A DNA stretch of 64,000 nucleotides from Shumkonia mesophila (GCF_026163695.1 NZ_JAOTID010000002.1:337511-401510); one strand, 5' to 3'. Numbered from the stretch's first letter, positions 11,301 through 24,951 are shown. A program made the numbers and translations. The notes: generated from the sequence alone by a model not told the origin.

Positions 11301-14300
11301 TTGCGACCAATTGAATCCGTACCTGAAACTGACGGGCAGCCCGTTCGAGGTGATCCGCGAAGGCCGGCCGTGGACCCGGCCGCTGGACGGCGCCGGCAAC
11401 CCGCTGCCCCGCCGGGCCGGCGTCAGCAGCTACGGCTTCGGCGGCGCCAACGCCCATGTGGTGGTCGAGGAATACCTGCCCGATCCCGCTCCGGCGGCGC
11501 CGGCCGCCACCGGTCCATTCCTGATGGCGCTGTCGGCGCATTCGTCCGACGCGCTGATCCAGATGGCGCGGAACCTGCGCGCCTTCATCGCCGAGGAACG
11601 CGAAGGCGTCACCCTGGCCGACATCGCCTTCACGCTTCAGACGGCGCGCGACGCCATGGAGCATCGGCTGGCCTTCGCCGCCGCCACGCGCCAAGAGGCG
11701 ATCGTCAGGCTCGATGCCTTCGTCGCCGGCACCCTTGACCCCGCCCTTCATCAGGGCCGGGTCAAGACCCATCGCGCCGCCATCTCGGTGCTGGAAAGCG
11801 ACGGCGAACTGCGCCGCGCCGTCGCCGGGCTGGCCTTGCGCGGACGCGCCGACGGCCTGTTGGAACTGTGGGCGAAGGGCTTCGCCGTGGATTGGACGGC
11901 GCTCTATGGCGCCGCCCGGCCGCGTCGCGTCGCCCTGCCCGGCTATCCCCTCGCCGCCACCCGCTTCTGGGTCAAGCGCGCCGAGCCCGCGCCCACCGCC
12001 TTGGCGCCCGCCGCGCCGGAGGTCCCCGAACCGCCGCCCGAGCCCGTGTTCCACAGCGCAATTGAGGAACCGGCGACCCCGGCGGCCGATACCTTGACGA
12101 TGCTGACGGCCATCGCGGCGCGCGTGCTGGAGGTCGATCCCTCGGCACTCGACCCCGAGGCGGAACTGGGCGAGTTCGGGTTCGATTCCATCACCATGAC
12201 CGGCTTCGCCACCAAGGTGAACGACGGACTGAACCTGTCGCTGACCCCCGCCGACTTCTTCGAGTTCGCCACTTTGTCCCGGCTGGCCGGCCACATCGGC
12301 AACGGCGCAACCCCGCCGCCGCCCGAGCCAAGACCTGTGGCCATGCCCGTTCCGGTAGCGCAGGCCGATGCGCCACGGACGGTGGACCCGGCCGCCTATG
12401 CGCTGACGATGCTGACGGCCATTGCCGCCCGCGTGCTGGAGGTCGATCCCTCGGCGCTCGATCCCGAGGCGGAGCTGGGCGAGTTCGGGTTCGATTCCAT
12501 CACCATGACCGGCTTCGCCACCAAAGTGAACGCCGAGCTGAACCTGTCCTTGACCCCCGCCGACTTCTTCGAGTTCGCCACCCTGTCCCGGCTGGCCGGC
12601 CACATCGCCGGCAGCGTGACGCCAGCCGCCCCGCTTCCGCCCGCGCCGAGGCAGGAAGCCCCAGTCCCCGCCGCTCTGGTCCGGGCGACCGCTCCCGCCC
12701 ACGTCACCGCCGCGGCGTCGACCGCGCTTGACGATCCGGTCGCTATCGTCGGCTACAGCTGCCGGTTCCCCGGAGCCCTCGACGGCGACGCCTTCTGGGA
12801 CAACCTGCGCGCGGGGCGCGACTGCATCACCCGCATTCCCGCCGATCGCTGGGACTGGCAGGCCTTCGACGGCGACCCCAAAACCGAACAGGGCAAGACC
12901 AACATCCATTGGGGCGGCTTCATCGACGGGGTGTTCGAGTTCGATTCCCTGTTCTTCGGCATATCCCCGCGCGAAGCCAAGCTGATGGACCCGCAGCAGC
13001 GCCTGCTGATGATGCATGCGTGGAAGGCCATCGAGGATTCCGGCCATGACCCGCGTAGCCTGGCGGGGCGCCAAGTCGGCCTGTTCGTCGGCACCACCAT
13101 CAGCGGATATCACGAAATCCCCGGCGGCGATGCGGGGGCCGAAGGGTATGCGGCCACCGGCGCAGTGCCGTCGGTGGGTCCGAACAGGATCAGCTACTTC
13201 CTCGATTGGCATGGCCCGAGCGAGCCGGTGGAAACCGCCTGCTCCAGTTCCCTGGTCGCGCTCCACCGGGCGATCCTGTCGATGCGGGCCGGCGACTGCG
13301 ACATGGCGCTGGCCGGCGGCGTCAACACCATCGTCACCCCGGCGGCCCACATCGCCTACGCCAAGGCGGGGATGCTGTCGCCCGACGGCCGCTGCAAGAC
13401 CTTCTCGCCTGAGGCCAACGGCTACGTGCGCGGCGAGGGCGTGGGCATGGTTGTGCTGAAGCGCCTGTCCGAGGCCCGGCGCGACGGCGACCCCATCCTG
13501 GCCATCGTGCGCTCCAGCGCCGTCAACCACGGCGGCCGCGCCAATTCGCTGACCGCCCCCAACACCGCCGCCCAGGCCGACCTGCTGCGCGAGGCCCAGG
13601 TGCGCGCCGGCATCCACCCCAGCACCATCGGCTATGTGGAAACCCACGGCACCGGCACGGCGCTCGGCGATCCGGTGGAGATCAACGCGCTCAAGGCCGC
13701 CTTCCGCGCCGCCCCCGCCGGGGCCGAGGAACTGAGCGGCGTCGGCTGTGGCCTCGGGTCGGTGAAGTCCAACATCGGCCATCTCGAACTGGCCGCCGGC
13801 GCGGCGGGGATCATCAAGGTACTGTTGCAGATGCAGCACCGCACCCTGGCGCCCAGCCTGCATTGCGCCGAGATCAACCCCTACATCGACCTGTCGGACA
13901 GCCCGTTTCGCATCATCCGCGAAACCCAGCCATGGCAGCCGGTGCGCGATGCCGCCGGACGGCCCTTGCCGCTTCGGGCGGGCGTCAGCAGCTTCGGCTT
14001 CGGCGGCGTCAACGCCCACGTCATCCTGGAGGAATGGCCCGCCGCAGGGGCGCCGGCACCGCACGGCGGTCCGGTGATCGCCGTGTTGTCGGCCCGCGAC
14101 GACGACAGGCTCAGGGACCAGGCGCGCGCCCTGTCGACCTTCATCGCCGGCGGCCGGCTGGCCGAGGCAGACTTACCCAATCTGGCCTACACCCTTCAGG
14201 TCGGCCGCGACGCCATGAAGCACCGTCTGGCGACGGTGGTGACTTCGTTGGCGCAGTTGCGCGCCCGCCTGGACTGCTTCCTGGCGGGCGACGCGACCGG

Positions 14301-17300
14301 CATCGCCACCGGCAAGCTGGATGCCGGGCACAAGGCGTCGGGCCCCGCCGTAGATCCTCATGCGACGCCGGACGTCATCGCCGCTCGCTGGGTGGCTGGC
14401 GACACGGTGGAGTGGTCCCGCCTGTACGCCTCGCCCCGGCGTCGGCTGCGGCTGCCGACCTATCCATTCGCCCGCGATGTCCACCACGTCAACGCGGCGT
14501 TCGCCGGATCGGCGCCCGGCGTCACGGCCGCGGCGACGGCCGATTACACCGTCCACCTCGAAGCCGAGGCGTTCTACCTTAGCGACCACCGGGTGCGCGG
14601 CGCCCGTATCCTTCCCGGCGCCATGGGGCTGGAACTGGCGCGCGCGGCCTTTGCCGCCGGCTGCCCCTTCGCGCCGGTAGCCCTCAGCCGGGTCGTCTGG
14701 CAGCACCCGCTGCGGCTTGACGCCGGCAGTGTATCGGTGACCATCCCGCTCGCTCCCGGCCAGAACGGCGCCAGCGTTTTCCGGCTGTTGAGCGGCGGCA
14801 TCGATTCCCTCCCCCACGTGCTCGGCACCGTCGGCCCCCTGGACGATCCCGCACTTCAGCGGATCGACCTCGACGGACTGCGGCGGCGCTGCGCCAAGGG
14901 GCTGGCGACGGAACGGCTGTATGCCACCTATGCCGCCTTGGGCCTCGACTACGGCCCGGCTTTCCGGGCGATGGAGGAGGTCCGTCTCGGCGAGGGCGAG
15001 GTGCTGGCGCGGCTGCGCCTGCCGGCGGCGGCGGCCGGATCGTCGTTCTCCCTCCATCCCAGCATGGTCGATGGGGCGTTCCAGGCCGCCATCGGCTTCT
15101 TCCAGGAAAACGGCGACGGCAATGTGGCGTTGCCCTTCGGCATGGAACGGGTCGAGGTGCTGGCGCCCACCACCGACGCCATGTGGGTCCATCTGCGGAA
15201 GGTTCCCGGCGGCGCCGGCATCCACAAGCTGGACCTTGACTTGGCCGACGACGATGGACAGGTCTGCGTGCGGTTCCGTGGCTTCACCCTTCGCGTCCTC
15301 AAGCGAGCCGCCCTGGCCAAGGACCTGGAGGCCAGCACCTCCCGCCATCTGGCGGCCCTGGTGGCCCGCGAGGCGGCGATGGCGGTGGAGCAGATCGAAG
15401 CCGAGGCGGAACTGGAGGCCTACGGCATCGATTCGGTGATGATCACCCGCCTGACCGACGCGCTGGAAAGGGACTTCGGCCCCCTGCCCAAGACGCTGTT
15501 CTTCGAATACCGCACGCTTCAGGCCCTGACCGGCTATTTCCTGTCGACGCACGCGGAGGCGCTCGGCCGGCTGTTCGATGATGCCGCTCCCCAGCCACCC
15601 GCCCCGCCGGCGAGCGCCCCGGAAACCTGGCGCCAAGCCCCGACACGGCCGCCCGCGGCCGGCGCCCCCATCGCCATCATCGGCCTCGCCGGCCGCTATC
15701 CCGGCGCCGGCGACCTCGATCAGTTCTGGCGCAACCTCGAACAGGGGCGCGACTGCATCACCGAGGTGCCCAGCGACCGCTGGGACCACAGCCGCTATTA
15801 CGACCCCACCCCCGGCCGGCCCGGCAAGACCAACAGCAAGTGGGGCGGCTTCCTCGACGGCGTCGACCGCTTCGATCCGCTGTTCTTCAACATTTCGCCG
15901 CGCGAGGCCGAGTACATGGACCCGCAGGAGCGCCTGTTCCTGCAATGTGCCTGGGAAACGCTGGAGGATGCCGGCTATACCCGCGCCACCATCGCGCCCG
16001 CGCGGCCGCCGCTTGATGGCGCCGACGTCGGCGTGTTCGTCGGCGTGATGTACGAGGAATACCAGCTTTACGGCGCCGAACGGACCGCAAGCGGCCAGCC
16101 GCTGGCCTTGTCGAGCAGCGCCGCCTCGATCGCCAACCGGGTGTCCTATTTCTGCGGTTTCCACGGTCCCAGCCTGGCGGTCGACAGCATGTGCTCGTCG
16201 TCGCTGTCGGCCATCCATCTGGCCTGCGACGCCCTGCGCGGCGGCTCGTGCCGGGTGGCGCTGGCCGGCGGCGTGAACCTCAGCCTGCATCCCAACAAGT
16301 ACCTGGGGCTGGCCCAGGGCCGCTTCATGTCGTCCAACGGCCGCTGCGAAAGCTTCGGCCGCGGTGGTGACGGTTATGTGCCGGGCGAAGGCGTCGGCGC
16401 CGTCCTGCTGAAACCCCTGGAGCAGGCGGTAGCCGACGGCGACCGCATCCTCGGCGTCATCCGTTCCTCATCGCTGAACCACGGCGGCAAGACCAACGGC
16501 TACACCGTGCCCAACCCGGCCGCCCAGGCCGCCGTCATCGGCAAGGCGCTGGACGCCGCGGGCGTTTCGGCGCGCATGGTCAGCTATGTCGAGGCCCACG
16601 GCACCGGCACCAGCCTCGGCGATCCCATCGAGATCGCCGCGCTCGCCAAGGCCTATGGCGCCCATACCGGCGACACCGGCTTTTGCGCCATCGGCTCGGT
16701 GAAATCCAACATCGGCCATTGCGAAAGCGCGGCCGGCATGGCCGGGCTGTCCAAGGTCCTGTTGCAGTTCCGCCATCGCCGGCTGGTCCCGTCGCTGCAC
16801 TCGGAAACGCTCAACCCCGGCATCGACTTCGCCTCCACGCCCTTCGTGGTGCAGCAGCGGTCGGCCGAATGGCGCCGCCCAACGGTGGACGGGCGCGAAG
16901 GGCCGCGGATCGCCGGGCTGTCCTCGTTCGGCGCCGGCGGCGCCAACGCCCATCTGATCCTCGAGGAATACGTCGCGCCACCGCCGCCCGCGACACCACC
17001 CCGGCGCCACGTCTATCCCCTGTCGGCCCGCGATCCCGAGCGGCTGCTCAAGATGGTTTCCCGTTTCCGCCGATCCCTGGACGGCCTCTGCGAGTCCGAC
17101 ATGGCGGCTGTCGCCCACACCCTGCAAAGCGGACGCGAGGCGTTCGAGGAACGCCTGGCGGTCGTCGCCGACGGCCGCGCCCCTTTGATGGCCGCCCTCG
17201 ACAAGGTGCTGGGCGGGGCCTCCGGCGGACCCGGCATCCATCAAGGTCGGGCGGGACGCGGCAAGCCTTCCCTTTCCTCCGGCGATGCGGATGCTATGGC

Positions 17301-20300
17301 GGCGGCGTGGGCCGATGGCGCCAGAGTGGATTGGTCCGCCCTGCATGCCGGCCAGTCCCGGCCTCCCCGCATTGGCCTGCCGGCCTATCCGTTTGCCCGC
17401 GAACGCTTCTGGGTACCGGGCGGCGAGGCGTCGAAGCAGGCCCCGGCGGCCGTCGCGCTGCCGCTGCTGTTCGCCCCGCGCTGGCGCGACAAGGCGGCCG
17501 GCGGAGAGGCCGCCACGGGGCGGCGGCTGGTGGTATTGTGCGCGCCGCCGCCCGAGCTGGCTTCCCGGCTTGCCGACGCCCTCGCCCCGGCCGAGGTGGC
17601 AGTCTGGGAAGGCGACGACTTCATCGGCCATGCCGCGCGGCTGCTTAGGCTGTTGCAGGATCTGTTCAGGGACCGTCCGGATGCCGCCATCGTCCAGGTG
17701 GTGGTACCGCTGAGCGGTCAGGCAAACCTGCTGGAAGGCCTGGCCGGCATGCTGCGCGTCGCCCGCCAGGAGCGGCCGGGCGTGCTGTGCCAGATGGTGG
17801 CGCTGGACTATCGCGACGGCGACGTCGCCGCCCTGCTGGCGGCCGACCAGGCGGCGGCGCAGACCGACGCCGAAATCCGTCACGACAGCGGCCGGCGGCT
17901 GGTGCGGCAATGGCAGGAACTGAGCTCTCCCGCCGCCCCGTCGCCCTGGAAGGATGGCGGCGTCTATCTGATTACCGGCGGCGCCGGAGGCGTCGGCCGA
18001 CATGTGTGTGCCGGCATCGCCGCCGCCGCCCGCCGCCCGTCCCTGTGGCTGGTTGGACGCTCGCCGTTGTCGGCCGAAGCGCGGCAGCGGCTCGACGCGA
18101 TCGACGCCCAGGTGACCTATCGCCAGGTCGACGTGGCCGACCGCGCGGCGGTGGCCGCGCTGGTGGCCGAGATCCGGGCCACGCATGGCCGGCTGGATGG
18201 CGTCCTGCACGGGGTCGGGGTAACCCGCGACATGCTCCTGGTGCGCAAGAACGAGGCCGATCTGCGGGCAGTCATGGTGCCCAAGGTGGCCGGAGCCCTC
18301 GCTCTCGACGCCGCCACGGCCGAACTGGACCTCGACATGATGGTGCTGTTCGCCTCGGCTACGGGCGCGTTGGGAAATCCCGGACAGGCCGACTACGCCT
18401 CCGCCAACGCCTGGCTCGACGCCTTCGCCGCCCACCGCAACCGCCTGGTGGCGCTAGGCGAACGACGGGGACGCACGCTCGCCATCGACTGGCCCTATTG
18501 GCGGGACGGCGGCATGAAAATGTCCGACGAAGCCATCGCCGGCATGGACCGGTACGTGGGCGTCCGCCCGCTGGAAGACGGTCCCGCCCTCGCCGCCCTG
18601 GCAGCCGCCCTGGCCCTTAAGGACGAGGACGAAATCCTCGTGCTGGACGGCGACCACGACCGCATACGTAAGGCGTTGCAGGCGGCCACGCCCGAAGCGC
18701 CGGCACCCGCTTCGAAAACGAAGCCGGAGACGGAGAGGCCGAAGCCGACGGCCGCTCTGGTCACCGCCTGCTTCTCCGAGGTTTTGAAAATCCCCGCCGA
18801 CCGCTTGGCCCCTGACGCGCCGATCGACCGCTTCGGCGTCGATTCGGTCTCGGCGATGGAGATCGTCGCCGCCCTGGAACGCCGGGTCGGCCCGCTGCCC
18901 GCGACCATCCTGTTCGAGCATCCCACCATTGCCCAGCTCGCCGACGCGCTTGCCGCCACGTACACGGCGCCTGCGGCCCAACCGGCACCGGGACCATCGG
19001 GCGTCGAGGGCGACGTCGCGGTGATCGCGGTAGCCGGGCGCTACCCCGGCGCCGACACCATCGAGGACTTCTGGACGGTGCTGGAACAGGGGCGCGACTG
19101 CGTCACCGAAGTGCCGCCGGAACGCTGGGACCCGCAGTATTCCGAGGCCAAGGGCAAGCCCGGCGCCAGCCACTGCAAATGGGGCGGATTCCTGAGCGAC
19201 GTCGATGGCTTCGATGCCGAGTTCTTCGGCTATTCGCCGCGCGCCGCCGATCTGGCCGATCCGCAGGAGCGGCTGTTCCTGCAAGCCACCTGGCATCTGC
19301 TGGAGCGCGCCGGCCACACCCGCGCCAAGCTGCGCGACCATTACGGCGCCAAGGTCGGGGTGTTCGTCGGCGCCATGTACCAGCATTACGGGGCGCTGGA
19401 CACCGACGCCGAGAGCAAATCGCTGCTGCTCCTGAATTCCTATTCCGGCATCGCCAATCGGGTGTCGTTCTTCTTCGACCTGCAAGGCCCCAGCGTCGCC
19501 GTCGACAGCATGTGCTCGTCCGGATTGCAAGCGGTGCATCAGGCCTGCCAGAGCCTGCGGATGGGGGAATGCCGGCTGGCCATCGCCGGCGGCGTCAACT
19601 TGTCGCTGCTTCCGGCCAAGTACATCGGCCTCAGCCGCACCGGGCTGGTGGCCAGCCATCCCGGCAGCCGCAGCTTCGCCGAGGGCGACGGTTACCTGCC
19701 GGCCGAAGGGGTGGGGGCGGTGCTGTTGAAGCCACTGGCCGACGCGATGCGCGACGGCGATCTGGTGATCGCCGTCATCAAGGGCAGCGCGGCCAATCAT
19801 GGCGGTCATTCGGCCGGCTTCGGCGTGCCGAGCGCCGAGGCCCAGGCGTGGCTGATCGAGGACAACCTGCGCAAGTCCAAAGTCGATGCCCGCACCATCG
19901 GGTATGTCGAGGCCGCAGCCAGCGGTGCCCACCTGGGCGACGCCATCGAGATACGGGCCCTGACCCGCGCCTTCCGCGCCTTCGGCGTCGAGGACGGCGC
20001 CTGTTCCATCGGCTCGGTGAAGTCCAACATGGGCCACGCCGAGGCCGCCTCGGGCATGGCCCAGCTGACCAAGGTGCTGCTCCAATTGCAGCACCGGCGG
20101 CTGGTGCCCTCGCTCAAGCCCGACCAGGCCAACCGCGCCATCGACTTCGATGCCACCCCCTTCCGCCCGCAATGGCAGGCGGCCGACTGGCCGGTGACGG
20201 TGGTGGATGGCCAGGCCTCGCCGCGACGCGCGACCGTCAGTTCGTTCGGCGCCGGCGGCTCCAACGTCCATCTGATCCTGGAGGAAGCGCCGGCCGTTCC

Positions 20301-23300
20301 CGCCGTGGCCGAAACCCAACGTCGCCGCCGCTTCCCGTTGTCCGCGCGCACGCCCGACCAACTGGCGGAGCTGCGCTCGCGGTTGGCCGATTTTGTTCGC
20401 CGGACTCCGGACCTGTCGCTCAGCCGGCTGTCCCACACCCTGATCCAAGGCCGCGAGGCCATGGAGCACGCTATCGAGATTATCGCCAGCAACCGCGACG
20501 ATCTGATCGCCAGGCTGGAGGCCGCCCACCCCGGCGACCCGACCGACGTCCTGCCCGAACCCGGGCCGGAGGAAACCGGTCCAGCGCTGGTCCTGCCCGG
20601 CTATCCGTTCGCCCGCGAGCGCCATTGGTTGCCCCAGGCCGCAGCGGCCGACGCCACCCTCGCGCCCGCTGCGGATGCAACCGCCCTGCGCGACCTGATC
20701 GTCGGCGTCCTGGCCGGCGAACTGGGCGTGGCCGCTGACACCCTGGCGCCGACAGCCTCCTTCGCGACGCTCGGCCTCGATTCCATGATCGCCCTGCGCT
20801 TGGGCTACGCCATCGAGGAGGCCAGTGGGGTCAGCCTTGCGCGGGGCGATTTCGAGCAATATCCCACCCCCAGCCTGCTGGCCGGCCGGGTGGCGGCGTT
20901 ACAGTCCACGGTCCCGGTTCGTGCCGGCCCTGCAGAGCCGGAGAACCCATCCGGACACTGGCGCGTGCCCATGACCGAGGGACAGAAGGGGCTATGGGTG
21001 GTGCAATCGCTCTATCCCCGCTCCAGCGTTTACAACGTGCCGCTGGCATTCCGCGTCAGCGACATCGATCACGAGGCCTTGGGCCGCGCTTGCCGCTGGC
21101 TGTTGGAGGCCTTTCCCGTGCTGACCGCCCGTGTGGTCGAGGACGGGCCCGAACCGTCGCTGGAGGCCTTGCCGGTGGCGCAGCCGCTGGACCGGATCGA
21201 GGTCCCCAAGGGCATGGACCCGCTGGTCTTCGCCCGCCAGCGGGCGGCGCAACCGTTCGATCTTCGTGCGGCGGCGCCATCCCGCTTCGAATTGCTGCAT
21301 GGCGGCGCCCTGGGCGACAGCCAGGAAATTCTGCTGCTGACCGTTCACCACATGGTGTTCGACGGGGCCTCGGCTGCGGTGACGGCAGCGGCGTTGTGGG
21401 ACGCCTATGGCCGCTTCGCGCAAGGCCGCGAAGCGCCGCCGCCCCCCGAGCAGGCCGATTTCGCCCGGTTCGCCGCCTGGGAACGCCGGTTCATGGATTC
21501 CCCGGCGGGTGAGAAGCAGCGCGCCTATTGGCGAAACCAGCTGGACGGCGAGTTGCCGGTGGTCCACCTGCCCACCGACCGCCCTGCCCAGCCGGGCGAA
21601 GCCATCGACGGCCGCAGCCTGGAGCGCGTGCTGGACGCCCCCCTCGCCCAGGCGGCGAAACGGACTGCCGCCGCACTGGGCATCACGCCGGCGTCGTTGT
21701 TGCTGGGCGTGATGGCTATCCTGCTCTACCGCCACACCGGCCAGGAAGACATGCTGATCGGGGTGCCCACCCTGCGCCGGCCCGAACGCCGGTTCGAACG
21801 CTCGGTGGGTTACTTCGTCAACATGCTGGCGCTGCGCGCGACCGTTTCCGGGGACATGGTTGCCGAGACGGTGCTGCGCGACGTCCACCGGCGGATGATC
21901 GACGGCCTGGACCACGGCGAATACCCCTTCGCCGCCATCGCCCGCAACCTCGGCCGCTCGCTTTCCGGCGAACCGCCTTATCAGGTCAGCTTCGCCTATC
22001 AGAACTTTCCCATCGATGCTTCCCTGGCACTGCCGGCGAAGGCGGGCCAAGCCACCTTCCTGCCAGAACTGAGCCAGGAGGGCGACTGTCCGTTCGGCAT
22101 CGAGGTGTACGAAGACGAAGGCGTCCTGCGCCTGGTCGCGGGCTTCGACGGGGCCCGTTTCGACGACGCCACCATCGACCGCCTGCTGGACCGCTTCGCT
22201 CGGCTCGCTACGGCCATCTGCGCCCGGCCCGGCTCTCTTGTCCGCGACCTCGACATGATGGCGGCCGGTGAGCGCCGGCGTCTGCTCGGACCCTGGGCCA
22301 AGCCTCCCGCCTTGCCTCGCCGCGACGGGCTGTTGCCGCAGTGGATTGCCAGCCAGGCCAAGGACCACCCCGATGCCGTCGCGGTCGTGGCCGATCACGA
22401 CAGCCTGAGCTATCGCCGGCTGGTCCGCCGCGCCAACCGCCTGGCTCGGCATCTCCGTGGGTGCGGCGTGCGCCCCGGCGACGCCGTCGCGGTTCTGCTG
22501 GATCGCTGCACCGACAGCATCGTCGCCCTGTTGGCGACGATGACCGCCGGCGCCGTCTGGATCCCGCTGGACGGCGACGCTCCGGCCCGCCGGCAATCCT
22601 CCATGCTGGCCGACAGCGGCGCCAAGGTCATCGTCACCAACGGCAGTTTGGTCGGGCGCCTGGGAGAACTGGCGGAACTGCCAGCCGTCGTCGATTTGAG
22701 CCGGGATGGCGCGGCCATCGCCAAGCGTTCCGCCGACGCCCTCAAAACCCGGCCGGCGCCGGACGACCCCGCCTATATGATCTACACGTCGGGTTCGACC
22801 GGCAGCCCCAAGGGCGTGCTGGTGTCGCACCGCGCGATCGCCGACCATGCCCACGTGGTCATCCATCATTACGGCCTCAGCGCCGACGACGTCGTCCTGC
22901 AATTCGCCCCCCACGTGGTCGACACCGCCCTGGAGCAGATTCTGCCGACGCTGGCCGCCGGGGCCCGGCTGCTGATGCGTACCGACGCCGTCTGGACCGC
23001 CGATCACCTTCGCCGCACCCTGACCGACCATCGCGTGACCGTGGCCGATTTGCCGCCAGCCTATCTGCGCGAAATCCTGCTGGCCTGGAAAGGCGTGGCC
23101 GCCTTGCCGCCGCCCTCCCTGCGCCTGTGCATCGTCGGCGGCGAGGCACTGCCTCCCGACACCGTGCGCCTGTGGCAGGAGAGCCCGCTGGCCGGTACGC
23201 GGCTGTTGAACGCCTATGGCCCGACCGAAGCGACCATCACCTGCCTGACCCACGAGGTGGACACCACCCTGCCGGTTGGGACGGTTCCCATCGGCCGTCC

Positions 23301-24951
23301 GTTGCCCGGCACCCGGGCCTACATCCTGGATCGCGACGGCAACCCGGTTCCCGAGGGGATCATCGGCGAACTCCATATCGGCGGGGACCGTTTGGCGCTC
23401 GGCTATCACCGCCGCCCCGACCTGACCTTGGAACGCTTTGTCGAACCGCCGTCGGGCAAGCCGGCGCCGCGGCTGTACCGGACCGGCGACATGGCGGCGT
23501 TCGTGCCTGGGGGCAAGGGAATCATCGCCTTTCATGGACGTGTCGATCACCAGGTCAAGATCCGCGGCTTCCGGGTCGAGCTGAGCGAAGTGGAGAGCGT
23601 GCTGCGCGCCTTCGGCCTGCGCGAGACGGCCGTGGTGCCCCGGGTCGACACCAGTGGCGGCCAGGTGCTCGTCGCCTATGTGGTCTCCGAATCGGAAAGC
23701 ATCGACGAGGATGCCTTGCGCGCCTACGCGGCGGCCCGCCTGCCCCCCCACATGCTGCCCGCCGCCTTTGTCCGCCTGCATGCCTTGCCCTTCACCGCCG
23801 GCGGCAAGCTGGACCGCGCCGCCCTGCCCGAGGCGCGGCCCCACGGCGAGAGCGGCGACACGCCCCGCGACGAGATGGAGGAGCGCCTGCTGCGGATGTG
23901 GTCCCGGGTGCTGGGGCGCGAGCCCGCCTCCATCGGCATCCACGACGACTTCCTGGCCTGCGGCGGCCATTCCCTGCTGTGGGTCCGTCTGCTCTCCGAC
24001 ATCGAGCGGACCTTCCATTATCGGCCTTCGGCCCGCGACTTCCTGGCCGCCCAGACCATCGCCGAGCAGGCGCGGGTTCTGCGCCGTCAGGTGACGGACG
24101 GCGGCCCGGCCACGCCGGCCGGCCGGGACGAGGTGCTGGTGCCGCTGCGCCTGTCCGATCCTTCCGGCGCCGCGAAGCCGCCGCTGTTCCTGGCGCATGC
24201 GGCGGCGGGGACGGTTTCCTGCTATGTCGATCTGGCCCGCCGGCTCGCCACGCCGATCGCCATCTACGGCCTGCAGGCGCCGGGGGCGGACGATCCGGCC
24301 GCCGCGATCGCCGCCGCCGACCTGCCGCGGATGGCCGGCCGCTACATCCAGGCGCTACGCCAGGTTCAGCCGCACGGCCCCTATTCCCTGGGTGGCTGGT
24401 CGCTGGGCGGCGTGCTGGCCTTCGAAATGGCCCGCCAGCTGCGCCAGGGCGGCGAGGACGTCGCCCTGCTGTGCCTGATCGAAAGCTACACCCCCGCGCT
24501 GCTGCGCCGCTTCGACGCCTTGACGGAGGGCGACGGAAACGGCCATTCGCTGACCCGCGCCTTCGCCCGCGACGTTCTTGGCATCGCCGACCCGCCGCCG
24601 ATTCCTGAGGGCCAGGACATGGCGGGAACCCTTCTGGCCTTGCCCGCGCTGGCCGGGCAATTCGACGCCGGCGATGCCGGCCGGCTGCGCCGCCTGCATG
24701 ACCTTTACGGCGCCCACAACGCCGCGCTGCTGGCCTATGACCCGGCCCCCTGCGACGTCGGGATGACGCTGGTGCGCGCGGCCGACGTCGCGCTCGACGA
24801 CGAGACCTGCGGCTGGGGTGCGCTGGCCCGGGGCGGCATGACGCTGCGCACGGTGCCCGGAGACCACCATTCCATCCTGCGTCATCCCAACCTCGAGGCG
24901 TGCGTCGCCCTTCTCGACGATGCCCTGGCCCGGCGGGACAAGCCAAAGTGA
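5311..24951 (+). CDS. Trans-AT PKS/NRPS megasynthase, 6546 aa: ACP/KS-DH-KR-ACP/KS-ACP-ACP/KS-DH-ACP/KS-KR-ACP/KS0-ACP/C-A-PCP-TE
   Basis: Approximate residues: ACP1 42-123 (Ser83); KS1 184-617 (Cys352, His487, His534); DH1 780-1056 (His806, Asp975); KR1 ~1073-1437 (GGLGGLG ~1237, Tyr1377); ACP2 (Ser1527); KS2 1617-2056 (Cys1786); ACP3 and ACP4 (Ser2293, Ser2396), near-identical; KS3 2475-2910 (Cys2644); DH2 3079-3330 (His3093, Asp3254); ACP5 (Ser3375); KS4 3452-3889 (Cys3628); KR2 (GGAGGVG ~4222, Tyr4362); ACP6 (Ser4512); KS5 4567-4994 (Cys4735, but Ala4869 where the HGTGT His should be); ACP7 (Ser5158); condensation 5214-5650 (HHMVFDG at 5346); adenylation 5671-6180; PCP (Ser6221); thioesterase (GWSLGG, Ser6364). 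KSs are followed by the LPxYPFxRxxxW-type linker, with no AT anywhere, the hallmark of trans-AT assembly lines. The final module adds one amino acid and the TE releases the chain. ATG 5311 overlaps the FMO stop (ATGA). Confidence 0.96.
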   Translation: MTDKPTPDLDAAMSRLLDQELMAGIGPAEAPSAPAAAQPSEAAIPGLRERLEADVLGIAADALRIPAEQLDPTENLANFGVDSIAITEVMVKISRVFGISVAPTTFFEARHLNDLARILGERYAKPIAAHYAKAAAQAELAPPAAAPMTPTKATADDVPAWLARHRAMRRPKSAVSREPAMTDCPIAVIAMAGKFPQSPDLETLEAHLRRGNDCIEEIPADRWDWHSVDGDPRKGPFTNVKYGGFVPGHDLFDAAFFNISPREAELMDPQHRLFIECVWTLIERAGHAPGSLSGEKIGLFLGINLLDYVNMVNRAGIMEAQQMTGLGHAFCPNRLSFLLDIHGPSQVVDTACSSSLVALLRAITSIRQDGCSMAIAGGSNLMLTPDQHILFSQVGMLSPGGRCRSFGSQADGYARSDGVGAVLLKRLDLAERDGDTILGLIRGWAEHHGGAATSLTAPNPRSQARLIVDAYRHAGIDPRTVTMIECHGTGTSLGDPAEVEALKTAFAQLYRDHGLEPPTAPHCGLGSVKSNIGHTETAAGIAGLVKVLLAMRHGIQYRSLHCEEPNPLIDLAGSPFFLLNEARPWVRPVVDGIEAPRRAGLSSFGAGGTNVHVVIEEYRAPAGPFPVPGPRPLVVPVSARTEDGLRQAVADLRSRVDGADLDDLAFTLQVGRDARRTRVAFVVHDGAELVRQMDGFLAGGGAAFAHGVAKQCRGDGPAVDPAGRPATEIAAYWATGGTVDWGRLYAKTRRHRLALPTTPFIRKRFWLPTSAATAARVAPQGFTLRPGGPDRYLVELKGDEFFLADHRLGDQPVLPGVAYLELARAVAARAGLNVTALRNVVWIQPMMVAAPLSVEVTLNRDASGVVRQIEIASLPADGPRRLHAQLRLADTPASPGPAADVAALRAAHTQAFSAEQVYAAFGAMGLNYGPAHRAITHLSTGSDTQGRPQVLAHLALPATVADTLNAYPLHPSLMDGAFQAAIGVTLNAGGGTSEGAALPFSVDLIEVLGPCVPDMWVHVRAAAQAEAAPRVRTLDMDLMDTVGQVRVRLRGFATRLPATDHSSVQMFAPHWHRPATGSVATTAVRMALLCDGVADPAALAPHLPGWSCRIAGGDKALPLEERFRLLAHRLLAELQAASSLTLIQLVLADGPDCEALAGMVGMLCSAGLERPALAGQVVIVPPGMAPTALAAILTQAAAAPAGAKLRVEDGALWQEGFAPVAVVPHPAPWQDGKVYLITGGLGGLGRLLTLAIRASAPGAVVVLAGRSPLTAEARAWLDGQGTVEYEACDLADAVATAALVAGIRRRHGRLDGVIHAAGVTRDSLLAEKTSGQLTAVLAPKVAGALNLDRAIGAVPLDFFVLFSSLSAALGNTGQTDYAAANGFLDGFAAAREVRRRAGLVEGRTVSIAWPLWAEGGMTLDAASQALMTRVTGLVPLQTADGLAALYSALNGDAPRLLVAAGDPEKVRRRVMAEPAMAPVEAAPVAATSSGLNEQILAALTAAAAQQLKVAVNDLAADTELAEYGFDSIGFTQFANVLNERFDLDLTPTVFFEHPTLEELAGHLGAAHGAALAARLGVTAVSQPAPVTAPPMPAPAVVAPVPAPAPMARPMAPALEDAIAITGMSGIFPLAEDLDAFWRNLEQGRDCIREIPADRWDWRAIWGDPQTEPGRCNVRWGGFIDEMARFDPGFFGLSAPEARMMDPQQRLLLTQAWRLMEDAGYAPRSLAGSSTGVFIGIADSAYGRVIKQSGTPIEGYAMTGLAPSLGPNRISFHFDLHGPSVAVETACSSALVAVHRAVEAIRLGHCEAAIAGGVSALLLADTFVGLNKAGMLSPDGRCKPFSAAANGYARAEGLGLVFLKNLAAARRDGDRIIAVIRASGENHGGRSSSLTAPNPKAQADLLRTIYGRAGFDPRTVSYIEAHGTGTPLGDPIEVEALTSAFADLTRSAEERYGPAPAMRCGIGSVKSNVGHLEIAAGIAGLIKVLLQMQHGTLAKTLHCDQLNPYLKLTGSPFEVIREGRPWTRPLDGAGNPLPRRAGVSSYGFGGANAHVVVEEYLPDPAPAAPAATGPFLMALSAHSSDALIQMARNLRAFIAEEREGVTLADIAFTLQTARDAMEHRLAFAAATRQEAIVRLDAFVAGTLDPALHQGRVKTHRAAISVLESDGELRRAVAGLALRGRADGLLELWAKGFAVDWTALYGAARPRRVALPGYPLAATRFWVKRAEPAPTALAPAAPEVPEPPPEPVFHSAIEEPATPAADTLTMLTAIAARVLEVDPSALDPEAELGEFGFDSITMTGFATKVNDGLNLSLTPADFFEFATLSRLAGHIGNGATPPPPEPRPVAMPVPVAQADAPRTVDPAAYALTMLTAIAARVLEVDPSALDPEAELGEFGFDSITMTGFATKVNAELNLSLTPADFFEFATLSRLAGHIAGSVTPAAPLPPAPRQEAPVPAALVRATAPAHVTAAASTALDDPVAIVGYSCRFPGALDGDAFWDNLRAGRDCITRIPADRWDWQAFDGDPKTEQGKTNIHWGGFIDGVFEFDSLFFGISPREAKLMDPQQRLLMMHAWKAIEDSGHDPRSLAGRQVGLFVGTTISGYHEIPGGDAGAEGYAATGAVPSVGPNRISYFLDWHGPSEPVETACSSSLVALHRAILSMRAGDCDMALAGGVNTIVTPAAHIAYAKAGMLSPDGRCKTFSPEANGYVRGEGVGMVVLKRLSEARRDGDPILAIVRSSAVNHGGRANSLTAPNTAAQADLLREAQVRAGIHPSTIGYVETHGTGTALGDPVEINALKAAFRAAPAGAEELSGVGCGLGSVKSNIGHLELAAGAAGIIKVLLQMQHRTLAPSLHCAEINPYIDLSDSPFRIIRETQPWQPVRDAAGRPLPLRAGVSSFGFGGVNAHVILEEWPAAGAPAPHGGPVIAVLSARDDDRLRDQARALSTFIAGGRLAEADLPNLAYTLQVGRDAMKHRLATVVTSLAQLRARLDCFLAGDATGIATGKLDAGHKASGPAVDPHATPDVIAARWVAGDTVEWSRLYASPRRRLRLPTYPFARDVHHVNAAFAGSAPGVTAAATADYTVHLEAEAFYLSDHRVRGARILPGAMGLELARAAFAAGCPFAPVALSRVVWQHPLRLDAGSVSVTIPLAPGQNGASVFRLLSGGIDSLPHVLGTVGPLDDPALQRIDLDGLRRRCAKGLATERLYATYAALGLDYGPAFRAMEEVRLGEGEVLARLRLPAAAAGSSFSLHPSMVDGAFQAAIGFFQENGDGNVALPFGMERVEVLAPTTDAMWVHLRKVPGGAGIHKLDLDLADDDGQVCVRFRGFTLRVLKRAALAKDLEASTSRHLAALVAREAAMAVEQIEAEAELEAYGIDSVMITRLTDALERDFGPLPKTLFFEYRTLQALTGYFLSTHAEALGRLFDDAAPQPPAPPASAPETWRQAPTRPPAAGAPIAIIGLAGRYPGAGDLDQFWRNLEQGRDCITEVPSDRWDHSRYYDPTPGRPGKTNSKWGGFLDGVDRFDPLFFNISPREAEYMDPQERLFLQCAWETLEDAGYTRATIAPARPPLDGADVGVFVGVMYEEYQLYGAERTASGQPLALSSSAASIANRVSYFCGFHGPSLAVDSMCSSSLSAIHLACDALRGGSCRVALAGGVNLSLHPNKYLGLAQGRFMSSNGRCESFGRGGDGYVPGEGVGAVLLKPLEQAVADGDRILGVIRSSSLNHGGKTNGYTVPNPAAQAAVIGKALDAAGVSARMVSYVEAHGTGTSLGDPIEIAALAKAYGAHTGDTGFCAIGSVKSNIGHCESAAGMAGLSKVLLQFRHRRLVPSLHSETLNPGIDFASTPFVVQQRSAEWRRPTVDGREGPRIAGLSSFGAGGANAHLILEEYVAPPPPATPPRRHVYPLSARDPERLLKMVSRFRRSLDGLCESDMAAVAHTLQSGREAFEERLAVVADGRAPLMAALDKVLGGASGGPGIHQGRAGRGKPSLSSGDADAMAAAWADGARVDWSALHAGQSRPPRIGLPAYPFARERFWVPGGEASKQAPAAVALPLLFAPRWRDKAAGGEAATGRRLVVLCAPPPELASRLADALAPAEVAVWEGDDFIGHAARLLRLLQDLFRDRPDAAIVQVVVPLSGQANLLEGLAGMLRVARQERPGVLCQMVALDYRDGDVAALLAADQAAAQTDAEIRHDSGRRLVRQWQELSSPAAPSPWKDGGVYLITGGAGGVGRHVCAGIAAAARRPSLWLVGRSPLSAEARQRLDAIDAQVTYRQVDVADRAAVAALVAEIRATHGRLDGVLHGVGVTRDMLLVRKNEADLRAVMVPKVAGALALDAATAELDLDMMVLFASATGALGNPGQADYASANAWLDAFAAHRNRLVALGERRGRTLAIDWPYWRDGGMKMSDEAIAGMDRYVGVRPLEDGPALAALAAALALKDEDEILVLDGDHDRIRKALQAATPEAPAPASKTKPETERPKPTAALVTACFSEVLKIPADRLAPDAPIDRFGVDSVSAMEIVAALERRVGPLPATILFEHPTIAQLADALAATYTAPAAQPAPGPSGVEGDVAVIAVAGRYPGADTIEDFWTVLEQGRDCVTEVPPERWDPQYSEAKGKPGASHCKWGGFLSDVDGFDAEFFGYSPRAADLADPQERLFLQATWHLLERAGHTRAKLRDHYGAKVGVFVGAMYQHYGALDTDAESKSLLLLNSYSGIANRVSFFFDLQGPSVAVDSMCSSGLQAVHQACQSLRMGECRLAIAGGVNLSLLPAKYIGLSRTGLVASHPGSRSFAEGDGYLPAEGVGAVLLKPLADAMRDGDLVIAVIKGSAANHGGHSAGFGVPSAEAQAWLIEDNLRKSKVDARTIGYVEAAASGAHLGDAIEIRALTRAFRAFGVEDGACSIGSVKSNMGHAEAASGMAQLTKVLLQLQHRRLVPSLKPDQANRAIDFDATPFRPQWQAADWPVTVVDGQASPRRATVSSFGAGGSNVHLILEEAPAVPAVAETQRRRRFPLSARTPDQLAELRSRLADFVRRTPDLSLSRLSHTLIQGREAMEHAIEIIASNRDDLIARLEAAHPGDPTDVLPEPGPEETGPALVLPGYPFARERHWLPQAAAADATLAPAADATALRDLIVGVLAGELGVAADTLAPTASFATLGLDSMIALRLGYAIEEASGVSLARGDFEQYPTPSLLAGRVAALQSTVPVRAGPAEPENPSGHWRVPMTEGQKGLWVVQSLYPRSSVYNVPLAFRVSDIDHEALGRACRWLLEAFPVLTARVVEDGPEPSLEALPVAQPLDRIEVPKGMDPLVFARQRAAQPFDLRAAAPSRFELLHGGALGDSQEILLLTVHHMVFDGASAAVTAAALWDAYGRFAQGREAPPPPEQADFARFAAWERRFMDSPAGEKQRAYWRNQLDGELPVVHLPTDRPAQPGEAIDGRSLERVLDAPLAQAAKRTAAALGITPASLLLGVMAILLYRHTGQEDMLIGVPTLRRPERRFERSVGYFVNMLALRATVSGDMVAETVLRDVHRRMIDGLDHGEYPFAAIARNLGRSLSGEPPYQVSFAYQNFPIDASLALPAKAGQATFLPELSQEGDCPFGIEVYEDEGVLRLVAGFDGARFDDATIDRLLDRFARLATAICARPGSLVRDLDMMAAGERRRLLGPWAKPPALPRRDGLLPQWIASQAKDHPDAVAVVADHDSLSYRRLVRRANRLARHLRGCGVRPGDAVAVLLDRCTDSIVALLATMTAGAVWIPLDGDAPARRQSSMLADSGAKVIVTNGSLVGRLGELAELPAVVDLSRDGAAIAKRSADALKTRPAPDDPAYMIYTSGSTGSPKGVLVSHRAIADHAHVVIHHYGLSADDVVLQFAPHVVDTALEQILPTLAAGARLLMRTDAVWTADHLRRTLTDHRVTVADLPPAYLREILLAWKGVAALPPPSLRLCIVGGEALPPDTVRLWQESPLAGTRLLNAYGPTEATITCLTHEVDTTLPVGTVPIGRPLPGTRAYILDRDGNPVPEGIIGELHIGGDRLALGYHRRPDLTLERFVEPPSGKPAPRLYRTGDMAAFVPGGKGIIAFHGRVDHQVKIRGFRVELSEVESVLRAFGLRETAVVPRVDTSGGQVLVAYVVSESESIDEDALRAYAAARLPPHMLPAAFVRLHALPFTAGGKLDRAALPEARPHGESGDTPRDEMEERLLRMWSRVLGREPASIGIHDDFLACGGHSLLWVRLLSDIERTFHYRPSARDFLAAQTIAEQARVLRRQVTDGGPATPAGRDEVLVPLRLSDPSGAAKPPLFLAHAAAGTVSCYVDLARRLATPIAIYGLQAPGADDPAAAIAAADLPRMAGRYIQALRQVQPHGPYSLGGWSLGGVLAFEMARQLRQGGEDVALLCLIESYTPALLRRFDALTEGDGNGHSLTRAFARDVLGIADPPPIPEGQDMAGTLLALPALAGQFDAGDAGRLRRLHDLYGAHNAALLAYDPAPCDVGMTLVRAADVALDDETCGWGALARGGMTLRTVPGDHHSILRHPNLEACVALLDDALARRDKPK

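Noticed and set aside
12085-12615. 309-nt tandem repeat considered as CRISPR or insertion-sequence duplication
   Set aside because: The repeat unit is an in-frame ACP domain plus linker; no short regularly spaced repeats or transposase.
9868-14064. Very long minus-strand open frame (1398 codons) opposite the megasynthase; similar long antisense frames at 1050-3683, 20992-24198 and 45651-48701
   Set aside because: These mirror the codon structure of high-GC coding strands. Their translations are Gly/Arg/His/Gln-rich with no family features, while the + strand frame has full domain motifs.
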